NCBI GenBank assembly: GCA_015062745.1
Contig: SUUB01000003.1
Span: 3,716-52,144, forward strand
DNA length: 48,429 nt
Reading direction: 5' to 3'
Source of the DNA: Actinomycetaceae bacterium
GTDB taxonomy: Bacteria; Actinomycetota; Actinomycetes; Actinomycetales; Actinomycetaceae
Positions within the stretch are counted from its first letter, which is position 1, and every line of letters starts with the position of its first letter. Shown piece by piece: positions 1 through 8,352 of this stretch. A program made the translations under genes and the position numbers. The notes below the pieces were generated by a model. It saw only the letters and a program-made list of their open reading frames with translations, did no database searches and was not told where the DNA came from.

Positions 1-62
1 GGAACACACTCGGTATGCCGGGGCGCGGCCGGACACGACGACGTCGACTGCCTCACGTCGAC

Positions 63-1001
63 CTATTGCGTAACGTCGTCGAGCGCTTCGGCCACGAGGG
101 AGGGCAGATCCTCAATCGCGCCGAGAACGGAAGTCAGTTGGGAGGCGGTCCGCGCTCCGAGCAGGGTACTGGCAACCTGAGGGCGACCGAGCACCCAGCC
201 CAGTGCCACGTCGGCCGGGGTGCGTCCCAGCCCATCGGCCGCACGCGCCAATGCCTCCACGATGCGACGCGGCCTCTCCTCGAGGTACGGATCGACGAAG
301 GCGGCGAGGTGCTCCGACGCGGCGCGGGAGGTCGGAGGAATCGAGTGGCGGTACTTGCCCGTGAGAACGCCACGTCCCAGAGGAGAGTTGGCGAGGAGCC
401 CCATGCCCATATGCTCGCACATGGGAACGACCTCGGCCTCGCAGGAACGCTCCAGCAGGGAGTATTCGGTTTCGATAGCAATAAGCGCAGGTAACTTTCG
501 CTCCGCGAGCAACTGCTGTAGTGCTGCTGCTCGCCAGGCCGGATATCCCATCAACCCGATATACCGAACCTGCCCAGAGGCAACAAGACCACTTAAAGCC
601 GCCGCCGTTTCCTCGTCCGGTGCCAGGGGATCTGGCGCGGCCAGTAGAAGAATATCGAGGTAGTCAGTGCCGAGGCGGGCGAGGGATTCAGCCACCGAGT
701 CACGAATGGCTCCCAGTCCGGCACCGAAACGCGGGCCGACAGGGGTGGAGCGGAAGCCCGCCCGCGTGCAGATAACAAGCCGTTCACGTGGGAATCGGTC
801 GGCCAGAAGTGTTCCGATCAGAGCCTCAGCGGCACCCTGTCCGAAAGCGGGGGAGGTGTCCAGTAAAGATCCGCCTGCGTCTAGGAGCACGCGCAGCTGC
901 TCCTGTGCCTCTGCCTCGTCGGTATCGCGTCCCCATGTCAGTGTTCCGAGTCCTACCTCACCGACGATTAGACCACTGCGGCCTACTGCGCGTTCTCTCA
1001 T
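63..1001 (-). CDS. Aldo/keto reductase-like protein, catalytic tetrad degenerate
   Basis: This 312-residue protein has the aldo/keto reductase TIM-barrel signature throughout: VGLGTLTWGRD near the N-terminus, EYSLLER and NSPLGRGVLTGKYR in the second half, and the GART NADPH-site segment near the C-terminus. The residues that normally do catalysis are changed. The expected Asp is present (D48), but the Tyr position is Phe (DTSPAFG, F53), the Lys position is Arg (CTRAG, R80) and the His position is Ala (LLLAAPD, A121). It may therefore be inactive or a non-redox relative. I start it at MRERAV rather than nine codons upstream, because TAGGCT lies 7 nt before this ATG (a leaderless arrangement) and no Shine-Dalgarno sequence is visible. 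It diverges from uppP; AKR genes near uppP/mshC are seen in other actinobacteria. The fold is confident, the function is not. Confidence 0.85.
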   Translation of the reverse strand: MRERAVGRSGLIVGEVGLGTLTWGRDTDEAEAQEQLRVLLDAGGSLLDTSPAFGQGAAEALIGTLLADRFPRERLVICTRAGFRSTPVGPRFGAGLGAIRDSVAESLARLGTDYLDILLLAAPDPLAPDEETAAALSGLVASGQVRYIGLMGYPAWRAAALQQLLAERKLPALIAIETEYSLLERSCEAEVVPMCEHMGMGLLANSPLGRGVLTGKYRHSIPPTSRAASEHLAAFVDPYLEERPRRIVEALARAADGLGRTPADVALGWVLGRPQVASTLLGARTASQLTSVLGAIEDLPSLVAEALDDVTQ

Positions 1002-1008
1002 AATGCGA

Positions 1009-1014
1009 AGCCTA
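1009..1014 (-). promoter_or_regulatory. -10 element for the AKR-like gene, leaderless start
   Basis: On the minus strand TAGGCT ends 7 nt before the ATG at 1001, with no Shine-Dalgarno sequence between them. Transcription would begin at or one base before the start codon. No convincing -35 was found. Confidence 0.5.
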
Positions 1015-1075
1015 GTGCACCATGGCACGTTGAGTGGTTAAGTGAGCCTTCTTCGTCATCATCACGTGTAACCGC

Positions 1076-1081
1076 TATGCT
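1076..1081 (+). promoter_or_regulatory. -10 element supporting a leaderless GTG start of uppP
   Basis: TATGCT predicts a transcription start at about 1088, directly at the in-frame GTG at 1089. The upstream ATG at 1077 overlaps this hexamer and would then not be transcribed. Confidence 0.45.
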
Positions 1082-1088
1082 GGCCCGC

Positions 1089-1922
1089 GTGGGAATTATC
1101 GAAGCGCTCATACTGGGCATTGTGCAAGGCCTAACCGAATTCCTGCCGATCTCATCATCGGCACACGTTCGTATTGTCGGTGATCTCTTTGGCTGGGGTG
1201 ACCCGGGAGCCGCCTTCACCGCCATCATCCAAATCGGCACCGAATTGGCGGTTATCTGCTACTTCGGCCGTGATATTGCACGTATCATCTCCAAATGGTT
1301 CCGAGCCCTACCGCTGCGCTGGCGCAATCCCGTGGCGCAGAGCGACCCGGATGTACGGATGGGGTGGGTCGTTATAGTCGGCACTATTCCCATCGCCGTC
1401 CTCGGGCTACTCTTCCAGGACACCATCGAGTCGAAACTGCGCAACCTCTACCTCGTGGCGGCCGTACTCGCCGGATTCGCCATTCTTCTGGGCCTGGCAG
1501 ACCGCTTCTCACGCCGTTCGAAGACCCTCACCGATATCACCTTGCGCGACGGGTTGCTTCTGGGGTGTGGTCAAGCACTGGCTCTGATCCCCGGTGTGTC
1601 ACGGTCGGGTGGCACCATTACCGTTGGACTGCTGCTCGGCTACACGCGTGAAGCGGCAGCTCGCGTGTCCTTCCTTCTTGCAATTCCAGCGATTCTCGCC
1701 TCAGGCTTCTTCCAACTGTTCAAGTCCTCCGGGCAGGGAACCCTCGATCTCGGCCCGACACTGCTTGCGGCAGCCGTTGCCTTCGTCGTGGGCTATGCCG
1801 TGATCGTCTGGTTCCTTAAACTGGTATCAACCAGGTCATATATTGGCTTCGTAATCTATCGGATAGTGCTGGCGGCTGTTGTGGTGGCGCTGCTGGCTGC
1901 CGGCACATTGGCGGTGTATTAA
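1089..1922 (+). CDS. uppP: Undecaprenyl-diphosphatase UppP (BacA)
   Basis: This membrane enzyme dephosphorylates undecaprenyl pyrophosphate so that the lipid carrier can be reused in peptidoglycan and other wall synthesis; it also confers bacitracin tolerance. Both family motifs are present: QGLTEFLPISSSAH near residues 14-25 and PGVSRSGGT near 167-175, with hydrophobic helices over the full length. The ORF track begins at ATG 1077 (281 aa). I prefer GTG 1089 (277 aa) because it aligns with the start of mycobacterial UppP (a few residues before QGLTEFLP) and sits where the TATGCT -10 would start transcription. The stop codon overlaps the mshC start by one base (TAATG), so the two are cotranscribed. 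The family is certain; the start is moderately certain. Confidence 0.95.
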   Translation: MGIIEALILGIVQGLTEFLPISSSAHVRIVGDLFGWGDPGAAFTAIIQIGTELAVICYFGRDIARIISKWFRALPLRWRNPVAQSDPDVRMGWVVIVGTIPIAVLGLLFQDTIESKLRNLYLVAAVLAGFAILLGLADRFSRRSKTLTDITLRDGLLLGCGQALALIPGVSRSGGTITVGLLLGYTREAAARVSFLLAIPAILASGFFQLFKSSGQGTLDLGPTLLAAAVAFVVGYAVIVWFLKLVSTRSYIGFVIYRIVLAAVVVALLAAGTLAVY

Positions 1923-3163
1923 TGCAAACGTGGGCGGTATCCCTGCCGGCTTCTTTACCGGGGCCGGCTCCCGAGATGACCCTGTACGACAGTTCCTCGG
2001 ACAGTTTCCGATCGATCGCCGTGCGGCAGCCACGACTGTACGCATGCGGCATCACGCCATATGACGCCACGCACCTTGGCCATGCCTTCACCTACGTGAG
2101 CGTTGACACGCTGTTACGGCTGTGGCATGCCGCCGGCGCCCAGGTGCGACATGCGCAGAACGTCACCGACATCGACGATCCCCTTTTCGAGCGGGCACGT
2201 GATACCGGTGTCAACTGGCGGGAACTCGCCGATCAGGAGATTGCGCTATTCCGTGAGGATATGCGGGCCCTGCGGGTGCTACCTCCCGACGCTTGGGTGG
2301 CCGTCTCGGAGAAGCTTGACGATCTCGAGCGTGTGGTGCGTGATCTCGAGGCACGAGGCCTGGCCTACCGCGTGCCCGGTGCAGGGGATACCGAGGATGT
2401 CTACGCCGATCTTTCCGAAGACTCGCGTTTCGTCTCCGCACCTGTTTTCCGCGACCTGGATCTGGAGGGGACCTTCGATGCGCACGGCGGCGACAGCACG
2501 CGATCCGGTAAGCGACACCCACTCGACCCGCAACTCTGGAAGGGCGTGCGCGGGGATGACTTTCGACCTTCGGGCGGTGCACCGGGAGACTGGAGGCCCG
2601 GTTGGCATATCGAGTGCGCGCTGATCGCTCGCGACGAACTCGGGGAGTCGATCACGGTGCAGGCCGGCGGATCGGACCTGCTGTTCCCACACCACGAAAT
2701 GAGTGAGTCACATCTTCGTGCCCTGACGGCGGGCAACGGCCAGGTGAGTGTGCATATGCATGTCGGCATGGTCGGTTACGCGGGCGAGAAAATGTCGAAG
2801 TCGCTTGGAAATCTCGTCCTGGTGTCGCAGCTGCGTGCCCGCGGGGTCGACCCGCGAGTAATCCGTCTGTGCCTGCTGGCGCATCATTACCGCGAAGACT
2901 GGGAGTATACGGATGATGAGCTGTCCACAGCGGGCGCCCGCTTGCAGCTATGGGAGCGGGCATTGCGCACGTCGTCGGCCCTTCCCGACGACGAAACCTC
3001 ACGGGCGGTGGTTCGGCGGGTGTGGGACGCCCTCGCCACGGACCTGAATTCGCCGGAGGCACTGCACATTATCGATCGGTGGGCGGAGAACCCGACGGGT
3101 GGGAGGGCCGTAGAATCGGCGATTGCGACATTGCTCGGAGTGGAGTTTCCCCGTGCCGTGTGA
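1922..3163 (+). CDS. mshC: L-cysteine:1D-myo-inositol 2-amino-2-deoxy-alpha-D-glucopyranoside ligase MshC
   Basis: MshC joins cysteine to glucosaminyl-inositol using ATP in the third committed step of mycothiol synthesis. The 413-residue protein is a class I synthetase fold derived from cysteinyl-tRNA synthetase. It has ACGITPYDATHLGH at about residues 40-54 (zinc-binding Cys and HIGH-like motif), NVTDIDDPLFERA, the zinc/cysteine-site region PGWHIECALIA, and KMSKS near residue 290. The N-terminal MQTW and the 413-residue length, shorter than CysS, distinguish it from cysteinyl-tRNA synthetase. It overlaps uppP by one base and leads into the HAD gene, so uppP-mshC-HAD form an operon also seen in mycobacterial relatives. 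Its presence implies that the organism makes mycothiol. Confidence 0.95.
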   Translation: MQTWAVSLPASLPGPAPEMTLYDSSSDSFRSIAVRQPRLYACGITPYDATHLGHAFTYVSVDTLLRLWHAAGAQVRHAQNVTDIDDPLFERARDTGVNWRELADQEIALFREDMRALRVLPPDAWVAVSEKLDDLERVVRDLEARGLAYRVPGAGDTEDVYADLSEDSRFVSAPVFRDLDLEGTFDAHGGDSTRSGKRHPLDPQLWKGVRGDDFRPSGGAPGDWRPGWHIECALIARDELGESITVQAGGSDLLFPHHEMSESHLRALTAGNGQVSVHMHVGMVGYAGEKMSKSLGNLVLVSQLRARGVDPRVIRLCLLAHHYREDWEYTDDELSTAGARLQLWERALRTSSALPDDETSRAVVRRVWDALATDLNSPEALHIIDRWAENPTGGRAVESAIATLLGVEFPRAV

Positions 3164-3866
3164 TAACAGCCTTCCCTCAGCCGTTCTCTTCGACATGGAT
3201 GGCACGTTAACCGACTCGGAGAAGTGGTGGTACGCGGCGGAGCGAGACATTCTCGGCGCACTCGGGGTCACGTGGACCGAGGAACGTGCGCACACGACCA
3301 TCGGTGCTCCCTTGGAATGGGTGTGCGCCAAGGTCATCCGTGAAGACGGCCTGGAAGTCTCGGCACAGGAGCTCGCTGCCGACATGAGCCGCCGAGTGTG
3401 CGAGGTTGCGCGAACCTCCGGCGTCATTTGGCGCCCGGGTGCCTACGAGCTGCTGGAACTCTGTGTTCGGCTCGGCATCCCGACGGCGCTTGTCACTTCG
3501 TCTTTCCAGGAGTTGGCAGACGTTATTCGCGAGAGTGCTCCGCATGGATCGCTGACGGTCAGTGTTGCAAGCGATAGCGAGGTCGCCGGCAAGCCGTCGG
3601 CGCAGCCGTACCTGTTGGCTGCGCAACGGCTCGACGTCGCGGCCGGAGATTGCGTCATCTTTGAGGACTCCGTCTTTGGGGTCCGTTCGGCCATGGCAGC
3701 TCGGTCACATGCCGTCGCGGTGCCCTTCCTGGTAGAGATCCCCTCCTGGCCACTTCTGCTGCGCGTCAACAGCCTGGAGGAGGTCGGCGAGGCGGAGTTG
3801 CGTGGCTTTATGTCGGCGCCACGGCCAGCGGGAGATCCGCTTCTTTCCCCACGCGGAAGCGATTGA
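3153..3866 (+). CDS. HAD-superfamily hydrolase, beta-phosphoglucomutase/phosphatase-like
   Basis: This is a HAD phosphatase of about 237 residues. Motif I is FDMDGTLTDSE (nucleophile D14, acid D16), motif II is the Thr/Ser in LVTSS, motif III is the Lys in GKPSAQPY, and motif IV is FEDSVFGV. The cap inserted after motif I is the small helical type of the beta-phosphoglucomutase/phosphoglycolate phosphatase group. The substrate cannot be read from sequence. The track ORF starts inside mshC. GTG 3153 is preferred because GGAG lies about 12 bases upstream and it overlaps the end of mshC by 11 bases, which indicates translational coupling. Such a gene follows mshC in many actinobacteria. Confidence 0.85.
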   Translation: MPCDNSLPSAVLFDMDGTLTDSEKWWYAAERDILGALGVTWTEERAHTTIGAPLEWVCAKVIREDGLEVSAQELAADMSRRVCEVARTSGVIWRPGAYELLELCVRLGIPTALVTSSFQELADVIRESAPHGSLTVSVASDSEVAGKPSAQPYLLAAQRLDVAAGDCVIFEDSVFGVRSAMAARSHAVAVPFLVEIPSWPLLLRVNSLEEVGEAELRGFMSAPRPAGDPLLSPRGSD

Positions 3867-4000
3867 CCTGCGCATTCAAGGGAGCGAGTGTTGGCTCGTG
3901 GAGCGGCCGATTCGCGGCTGCCCATTTTACGGCCTCGTGCCCGAGGCGGAAGGCTCGGCCGGTAGTCTGCGGTTTGCAGTGCCATCTTTGAGGAGCCGTA

Positions 4001-5515
4001 ATGAGTGATTCCACCTTTCAAGCAATCGCCATGATCATCTATTTCGTGGCGATGATTGTTATCGGTTGGTGGGCGTACGGGCGTACCGACGATATGGACG
4101 ACTATATGCTTGCCGGTCGGGGCTTGAACCCGGCGGTCGCCGCGTTGAGCGCGGGCGCCTCCGATATGAGCGGTTGGCTGCTTATGGGGTTGCCGGGGGC
4201 ACTGTATGCCAGCGGTCTGATTGAACTATGGATCGCAATCGGATTGACCGCGGGTGCCTGGCTGAACTGGCGCTATGTTGCCCCGCGTCTGCGCACGTAC
4301 ACCGAAGTCGCGCGGAACTCAATCACCATCCCGAGTTTCTTCGACAATCGTCTGCATGACTCGCGCCACCTGCTGCGATGGGCGTCCGGCCTGATCATCC
4401 TGGTGTACTTCACCTTCTACGTATCCGCGAATATGGTGGCAGGCGGCAAGTTCTTCGAGTCGTCCTTCGGCCTGGATTATCGGCTGGGACTAACGCTGGT
4501 GGCGGGCATTACCGTCATTTACACCTTGGTTGGCGGGTTCCTCGCTGTCTCCTACACGGACTTCGTGCAGGGCATCATGATGGTGACTGCACTGGTTATG
4601 GTGCCCGTGGTGGGTATTATCCACGTCGGTGGCTGGGGTGCCGTGGTCAACACCGTCAGTGAGGTGGATCCGGGATACTGGACGATGTTGGGTGGCGGCG
4701 CCTCCGTGTTGGGGATCGTCTCCGCGCTCGGATGGGGCTTGGGTTACTTCGGTCAGCCCCATATCATCGTCCGCTTCATGGCAATCAGGACACCCGGCGA
4801 GGCGAAGGCGGGGCGGCGTATCGGCATCGGGTGGATGCTGCTCGCAGTCGTCGGAGCGGCTTTTACGGCCATTGTTGGAGTGGCCGTCTACCGACATGAC
4901 AAGGGCGAGCTCGGCGATCCGGAAGCGGTGTTCATCTCCCTGGGGCAGTTGCTTTTTCACCCGGTGATCGCCGGCTTCATGCTGGCGGCGATTCTGGCAG
5001 CGATTATGTCCACGATCGCCTCGCAGTTACTGGTGACGTCTTCTGCCTTGGTGGAAGATCTCTACCGATCGATCACCCACAAGAACCCGTCGACTAATCG
5101 TCTCGTTATGTACTCGCGTATGGCGGTACTCGGTGTTGCGGTGGTGGCAGCGGTCATGGCGTGGGAGCGTAACAACACTATTTTGGCGCTGGTGGCCTTC
5201 GCCTGGGCGGGTTTCGGAGCCTCATTCGGCCCCACCGTCCTGCTCAGCCTCTATTGGAAGAGGCTAACCTCTGCCGGAGCGGCGGCCGGTATGGTGACCG
5301 GTGCGGTACTGGTGATGATATGGGGCAATGTCTCCGGCGGGCCGGGAAACATCTTCGACCTTTATGAGATCATCCCCGGTTTTCTTGGCAACCTCGGCGC
5401 CGCCTGGTGCGTTTCCCGTCTGGGAACGCCGCCTCCCGAGGTCGAGCAGGAGTTCGACGCCGCAGTTGCCGCGTTGAGCGAGGACCGGCCGCCGTCCGGG
5501 GAGGGCGGAGCATGA
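4001..5515 (+). CDS. putP: Sodium/proline symporter PutP
   Basis: A 504-residue sodium:solute symporter (SSS family) that takes up proline with sodium. The N-terminus DDYMLAGRGLNP followed by ALSAGASDMSGWLLMGLPGALY is diagnostic of PutP, and GGFLAVSYTDFVQG matches the conserved region of helix 5 to 6. About a dozen hydrophobic helices are evident. The start ATG is preceded by GAGGAG at a normal distance, and TAGTCT at 3963-3968 is a possible -10. It lies alone between the HAD gene (134 bases upstream) and the convergent nuclease gene, so it is probably a single-gene transcript. The C-terminus ends in an acidic, proline-rich tail. Confidence 0.95.
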   Translation: MSDSTFQAIAMIIYFVAMIVIGWWAYGRTDDMDDYMLAGRGLNPAVAALSAGASDMSGWLLMGLPGALYASGLIELWIAIGLTAGAWLNWRYVAPRLRTYTEVARNSITIPSFFDNRLHDSRHLLRWASGLIILVYFTFYVSANMVAGGKFFESSFGLDYRLGLTLVAGITVIYTLVGGFLAVSYTDFVQGIMMVTALVMVPVVGIIHVGGWGAVVNTVSEVDPGYWTMLGGGASVLGIVSALGWGLGYFGQPHIIVRFMAIRTPGEAKAGRRIGIGWMLLAVVGAAFTAIVGVAVYRHDKGELGDPEAVFISLGQLLFHPVIAGFMLAAILAAIMSTIASQLLVTSSALVEDLYRSITHKNPSTNRLVMYSRMAVLGVAVVAAVMAWERNNTILALVAFAWAGFGASFGPTVLLSLYWKRLTSAGAAAGMVTGAVLVMIWGNVSGGPGNIFDLYEIIPGFLGNLGAAWCVSRLGTPPPEVEQEFDAAVAALSEDRPPSGEGGA

Positions 5516-5563
5516 TGTGGTGCCATGCGCGATGCGTGGCTGGTTCGCACTAGTTGCCGTGCG

Positions 5564-6385
5564 CTAGCTGTGGGCGGTGCGCAGGTGGGTTACTCCTTCC
5601 GCATTCATCTGTGGAGGCGTGCCGCCGAAGGCGGGGCAGAATTCCTTGAAATGGCACCAGTCGCACAGACGGCTGGTACGCGGCTCAAATTCTCCGGTGT
5701 CGAGACGCTCTTCAATTGCCGACCAGACGGAATCCAACTCTTGCGCCAGCGAGTCGACATCTTCAGCAACAGGATCGTAGGTGAGCGTGCGCCCATCCTT
5801 TAGAAAGATCAGCTGTGTGCGCGCCGGAAGTGTGCCGCGGGATAAATAGAGTGCTGCCGCATAGAAACGCATCTGGAAAATTGCGCCGTCCTGGAAGCGC
5901 ATTGCCGGTGATTTGCCCGTCTTGTAATCGACCACGCGCAGTGCACCATTGGCAGCTCGGTCAACACGGTCGATAATCCCGCGGATGGCAAGGCCTGACT
6001 TCAATCGGGCGTTGACAAAGGTCTCACGCGCCGCGGGTTCAAGAAAACTTGGCGTTTCCATCCGGAAATAGTTGCTGACGAGCACGCTCGCCGAGTCCAA
6101 CCATTCCTGCCGCTGGTGATCCGATTCGAAGAGTTCGGCGTCGACGGGGCGTTCTTCGAGATGCTGCTGCCAACACGAGTGGAGAAGCTGCTGCGCGGTC
6201 TCTTCGGTACGGTCCCTGGCCGGCGCATCAAACAAATGCTCCAACACGGAATGTACGAGAGTGCCGCGCAGCGCCTCCAATGACGGGGCTTCCGGGACTC
6301 GGTCAATAACCCGCAAGCGAAAAAGCAGCGGACATTGCCGGAAATCCTTGGTCCGCGAGGGAGAGAGGGCAGCATGCGTTGTCAT
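5564..6385 (-). CDS. RecB-like PD-(D/E)XK nuclease with four-cysteine cluster
   Basis: This 273-residue protein resembles the stand-alone C-terminal nuclease domain of AddB/RecB (PDDEXK_1). The visible motifs are GTLVHSVLE (residues 41-49), GIIDRVD (Asp 139), DYKTGKS (Asp 153, Lys 155) and the QMRFYAAAL motif. C18 plus the C-terminal CDWCHFKEFC supplies four cysteines, as in the iron-sulfur cluster of AddB and Cas4 proteins. No helicase domain and no cas genes are nearby, so a Cas4 role is unlikely. Proteins of this size, often annotated RecB family exonuclease, are common in actinobacteria; the substrate is unknown. TACCGT lies 7 nt before the ATG, suggesting a leaderless transcript, although GGAGG also sits next to the ATG, too close for normal use. 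Confidence 0.88.
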   Translation of the reverse strand: MTTHAALSPSRTKDFRQCPLLFRLRVIDRVPEAPSLEALRGTLVHSVLEHLFDAPARDRTEETAQQLLHSCWQQHLEERPVDAELFESDHQRQEWLDSASVLVSNYFRMETPSFLEPAARETFVNARLKSGLAIRGIIDRVDRAANGALRVVDYKTGKSPAMRFQDGAIFQMRFYAAALYLSRGTLPARTQLIFLKDGRTLTYDPVAEDVDSLAQELDSVWSAIEERLDTGEFEPRTSRLCDWCHFKEFCPAFGGTPPQMNAEGVTHLRTAHS

Positions 6386-6392
6386 GCCTCCA

Positions 6393-6398
6393 ACGGTA
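6393..6398 (-). promoter_or_regulatory. Possible -10 element for the RecB-like nuclease
   Basis: TACCGT on the minus strand ends 7 nt before the ATG at 6385, the spacing repeated at other apparent leaderless genes in this window. It lies in the 32-base gap after araB, so read-through from araB is also possible. Confidence 0.35.
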
Positions 6399-6417
6399 CC
6401 GCGCGGCTCCGACAGAA

Positions 6418-8103
6418 TTACCCCGCATCGCCTTCGGCCAGCGATTCGTGGTGCACTTCGCGCTGCAGTGCCTTGAGCGAATGCATCACCGGATTGCCGC
6501 CACGTCCGAAATAGTCATGTAGTTCCAGATACTCGCGGTAGAGACGGTCGTATTGCGCGGCTGCCTCCTCGTTGGGCGTATACGCATGGGGGATCTTCGT
6601 TCCCATGGCGGCACTGGCCTGGTAGACGTCCGGGTAGGCGCCGGCGGCGACGGCACCGAGAATTGCGGCGCCGAGGGAACTTGCCAGACCGGAGCCGGAA
6701 ATGGACAGTGGGATTCGCGTGACATCCGCATACAGTTGCATGAGGAATTCGTTCTTCAACAGGCCGCCGGCGGCGACGATCTCGGTGATGCGGACGCCGT
6801 GAGCGGCGAAGTTATCAATGATGACGCGCAGGCCGAATGCCGTTGCTTCCAGGTAGGCCCGGTAAATATCCTCGGCCCGCGTTGTCAGGCTCATCCCGAT
6901 CAACGCGCCGGACAGATTCCCGTCATTAAGGATCGAACGGTTGCCGTTGTGCCAATCCAGGGCGATGAGTCCATGCTCTCCGATAACCTGACCGGCCGCC
7001 TTCTCGGTCAGAAGGGTGTGCACAGAAATGCCGCGACGATCGGCCTGAGCGCGATAGTCGGCGGGAACGATGTTGTCCACCACCCAGCCGAAGATGTCGC
7101 CCACACCGGACTGGCCACCCTCGTACCCCCACAGTCCAGCCGAGATTCCTCCCGCAGTAATACCGAAAACCCCCGGAATATCACGGGCCGTCTCGCCATT
7201 GACGATATAGACGTTCGAGGTACCCATAATCGCGGTCATTTGCCCGGGTGCGATGGCTTGTGCCGCCGGCGCGGTCACATGCGCATCGATTTGTCCGACT
7301 GCCACGGCGATTCCTTCCGGTAGACCCGTCAATGCCGCCATTGGCGCGCTTAAACCTCCTGCGCGCTCACCGAGTTGCAACACGGGTGCATCGAACTTCT
7401 CGGAGATGAAGTCCGCGAAGTCGGGGTTCAGCGCCGCGAAATAGTCGCGGCTCGGAAAGCGTCCATCCTGGAAAAGCGCCTTATATCCCGCACTGGCCGC
7501 GCAGTGGATGAGCCTGCCGCACAGTTGCCAGACGATCCAATCAACCGCTTCGATGTAGTAGGCCGCCTCCCTGTACACGGCAGGAGCCTTCTCCAACGTC
7601 TCCAATGCCTTCGGTATGACGAATTCGGAGGATATGCGCCCGCCATAACGGGCCAGCCATGTCTCTTCACGCTGCCGTGCGACGGCGATACACCGTTCTG
7701 CCTGTTCGGTGGCACCATGATGCTTCCAGAGTTTCGCGTAGGCGTGGGGTTCGTTGACAAACTCTGGCAACTGGCAGAGCGGGGTCCCGTCCGCGGTAGT
7801 GGGAATCATTGTCGCCGACGTGAAATCCGTTCCGATCCCGATAACCTGCGCCGCATCGACGTGCGCCTCCCGCAGAGCAGCCGGGACCACATGGCCCAGC
7901 ACCGTTAAATAGTCGGCGGGTACCTGCAGTGCGAAGTCGGGGGGAAGCTCCCGGTTGTCTGCGGCGGTGAGCCGTTCATCCATCACCCCGTGAGGGTATT
8001 CGCGAACGGCCGAGCCGAGTTCCTTGCCGTCGCTTACCCGGACGACGGTGGCACGACCGGACAGTGTGCCGAAGTCGATACCGATAACATATTGTTCGCT
8101 CAT
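6418..8103 (-). CDS. araB: Ribulokinase
   Basis: A 561-residue FGGY-family carbohydrate kinase, full length for AraB. The N-terminus YVIGIDFGTLSGRATVV is the ATP-binding phosphate-1 loop typical of ribulokinase, and GIGTDFTSATMIP carries the catalytic-site region. MGTSNVYIVNG and the late AAGGLLKNEFLMQLYADVT motif complete the ASKHA fold. It phosphorylates ribulose to ribulose 5-phosphate; known AraB enzymes accept both L- and D-ribulose and some pentitols. No araA or araD lies in the window. The neighbours on the same strand are a SorC regulator and a polyol-type dehydrogenase, so its substrate may come from pentitol oxidation rather than arabinose. It has its own good promoter and an AAAGG ribosome site. 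Confidence 0.93.
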   Translation of the reverse strand: MSEQYVIGIDFGTLSGRATVVRVSDGKELGSAVREYPHGVMDERLTAADNRELPPDFALQVPADYLTVLGHVVPAALREAHVDAAQVIGIGTDFTSATMIPTTADGTPLCQLPEFVNEPHAYAKLWKHHGATEQAERCIAVARQREETWLARYGGRISSEFVIPKALETLEKAPAVYREAAYYIEAVDWIVWQLCGRLIHCAASAGYKALFQDGRFPSRDYFAALNPDFADFISEKFDAPVLQLGERAGGLSAPMAALTGLPEGIAVAVGQIDAHVTAPAAQAIAPGQMTAIMGTSNVYIVNGETARDIPGVFGITAGGISAGLWGYEGGQSGVGDIFGWVVDNIVPADYRAQADRRGISVHTLLTEKAAGQVIGEHGLIALDWHNGNRSILNDGNLSGALIGMSLTTRAEDIYRAYLEATAFGLRVIIDNFAAHGVRITEIVAAGGLLKNEFLMQLYADVTRIPLSISGSGLASSLGAAILGAVAAGAYPDVYQASAAMGTKIPHAYTPNEEAAAQYDRLYREYLELHDYFGRGGNPVMHSLKALQREVHHESLAEGDAG

Positions 8104-8121
8104 TAGTCTTTGCCTTTCTTG

Positions 8122-8150
8122 TGTATAACGAGAGACCCGCCGTGTGCCAA
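8122..8150 (-). promoter_or_regulatory. Promoter of araB
   Basis: On the minus strand TTGGCA is followed after exactly 17 bases by TATACA, giving a start near 8115 and a 12-base leader that carries the AAAGG site. This allows araB to be expressed separately from the upstream regulator gene. Confidence 0.6.
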
Positions 8151-8328
8151 TACAGGCGTCGCATCGCGGGCCGGATGCAGTGAATCCCGCATTGGGAGTC
8201 GATTGAGCCGCGCCATGACGCTACGTGCAGTGGATGTGCGGGAGTGCGCGCCGTCGTCGTCGAACGCTGAACGCCGAGACAAAGCCCCTGGTGGCATCGA
8301 ATGCGGTGTGATCCGGATCGGTGCCTGC

Positions 8329-8344
8329 GGCCCAGCGGTGGGCC
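8329..8344 (-). terminator. Short hairpin after the SorC regulator gene
   Basis: GGCCCA and TGGGCC flank a four-base loop just beyond the stop codon of the regulator. No T-run follows on either strand, so this is only a weak terminator candidate. The remainder of 8104-8352 holds the araB promoter and nothing else I recognise. Confidence 0.3.
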
Positions 8345-8352
8345 ATGCGGTA

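Noticed and set aside
1922-3163. Cysteinyl-tRNA synthetase (CysS)
   Set aside because: It has the HIGH and KMSKS motifs but is short (413 aa), lacks the C-terminal anticodon-binding part, and has the MshC-specific MQTW start and uppP neighbour.
5564-6385. Cas4-like adaptation nuclease
   Set aside because: The nuclease and cysteine pattern is shared with Cas4, but no CRISPR repeats or other cas genes are present; a stand-alone RecB-like nuclease is the simpler reading.
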